From contig JANPWX010000217.1 in the NCBI GenBank assembly GCA_024734555.1, positions 237,153-301,152 of the forward strand: a DNA stretch of 64,000 nt. The letters are read 5' to 3'. Each line of letters opens with the position of its first letter. Within the stretch, counting starts at the first letter, position 1. The notes beneath the pieces were generated by a model. The model saw nothing but the letters and a program-made list of their open reading frames with translations, made no database searches and was not told where the DNA came from. The stretch comes from Trochalopteron elliotii (lineage: Eukaryota > Chordata > Aves > Passeriformes > Leiothrichidae). Position numbers and translations under genes: made by a program. Shown here one piece after another: positions 63,872 through 64,000 of the stretch.

Positions 63872-64000
63872 CACATGCTGCTACTTGAATCAGAAAATAT
63901 TATTCTGATTTTGTGTTATGTTTGTATAGGACACAATTCTTCCTTACCTCTGTACACTGTGTTAAAAACAGATTAGTAAAATTGTTAGATCATTCATGCT

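Noticed and set aside
63656..63976. Lys/Arg/Glu repeat protein (-) and Phe/Leu/Ser repeat protein (+)
   Set aside because: Both are translations of the (TTTTC)n microsatellite.
1..64000. CRISPR arrays, tRNA, rRNA, or bacterial operons
   Set aside because: No direct-repeat/spacer pattern, no tRNA T-arm plus acceptor pair, no rRNA block, and stop-dense DNA throughout; repeats are of vertebrate type.

Overview
This 64-kb window looks like nuclear DNA from a bird, most likely a neoavian or passerine species. Two 5'-truncated CR1 LINE ends of avian type are present (42.29-42.63 kb on +, 46.88-47.12 kb on -). There is also a long terminal repeat of a bird endogenous retrovirus carrying a tRNA-Phe-type primer site, and a second retroviral LTR flanked by a clean target-site duplication. 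There is no operon-like packing, no bacterial gene signal and no dense CpG island. The species call comes from recognising repeat families from memory, not from a search.

No protein-coding gene could be supported. Open frames are short, scattered over both strands and rich in Cys/Ser/His/Pro. The longest (218 codons) lies entirely antisense inside the LTR at 54.6-55.75 kb. I recognised no protein domain in any frame except a broken reverse-transcriptase relic at about 62.3 kb. The window is therefore best read as a gene desert or the interior of a very large intron; the sequence alone does not say which gene it belongs to.

Layout: 1-100 is a (GGAA)n array cut by the window edge. 0.1-10.6 kb is unique-looking non-coding DNA. 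10.63-10.74 kb is a TA/TTTA-rich low-complexity tract. 11-15 kb is AT-rich and nearly free of simple repeats. 16.47-16.79 kb has two TG arrays. 16-17.7, 19.4-20.3, 24.9-25.7 and 38.1-39.6 kb are locally more GC-rich but show no gene. A likely short solo LTR ends at 35.41 kb. 53.5-56.6 kb is a retroelement cluster: an A/C-rich tract, an LTR with primer site on the minus strand, and a solo LTR on the plus strand. An ancient CR1/L3-type LINE relic lies at 61.84-62.34 kb, and a 150-bp (TTTTC)n array closes the window.

Nothing here forms a gene system. The most informative structures are the retroelements. Several stretches dense in TAAT-type and ACAAT-type motifs could be conserved regulatory elements, but that needs multi-species alignment. 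I found no convincing previously undescribed system.
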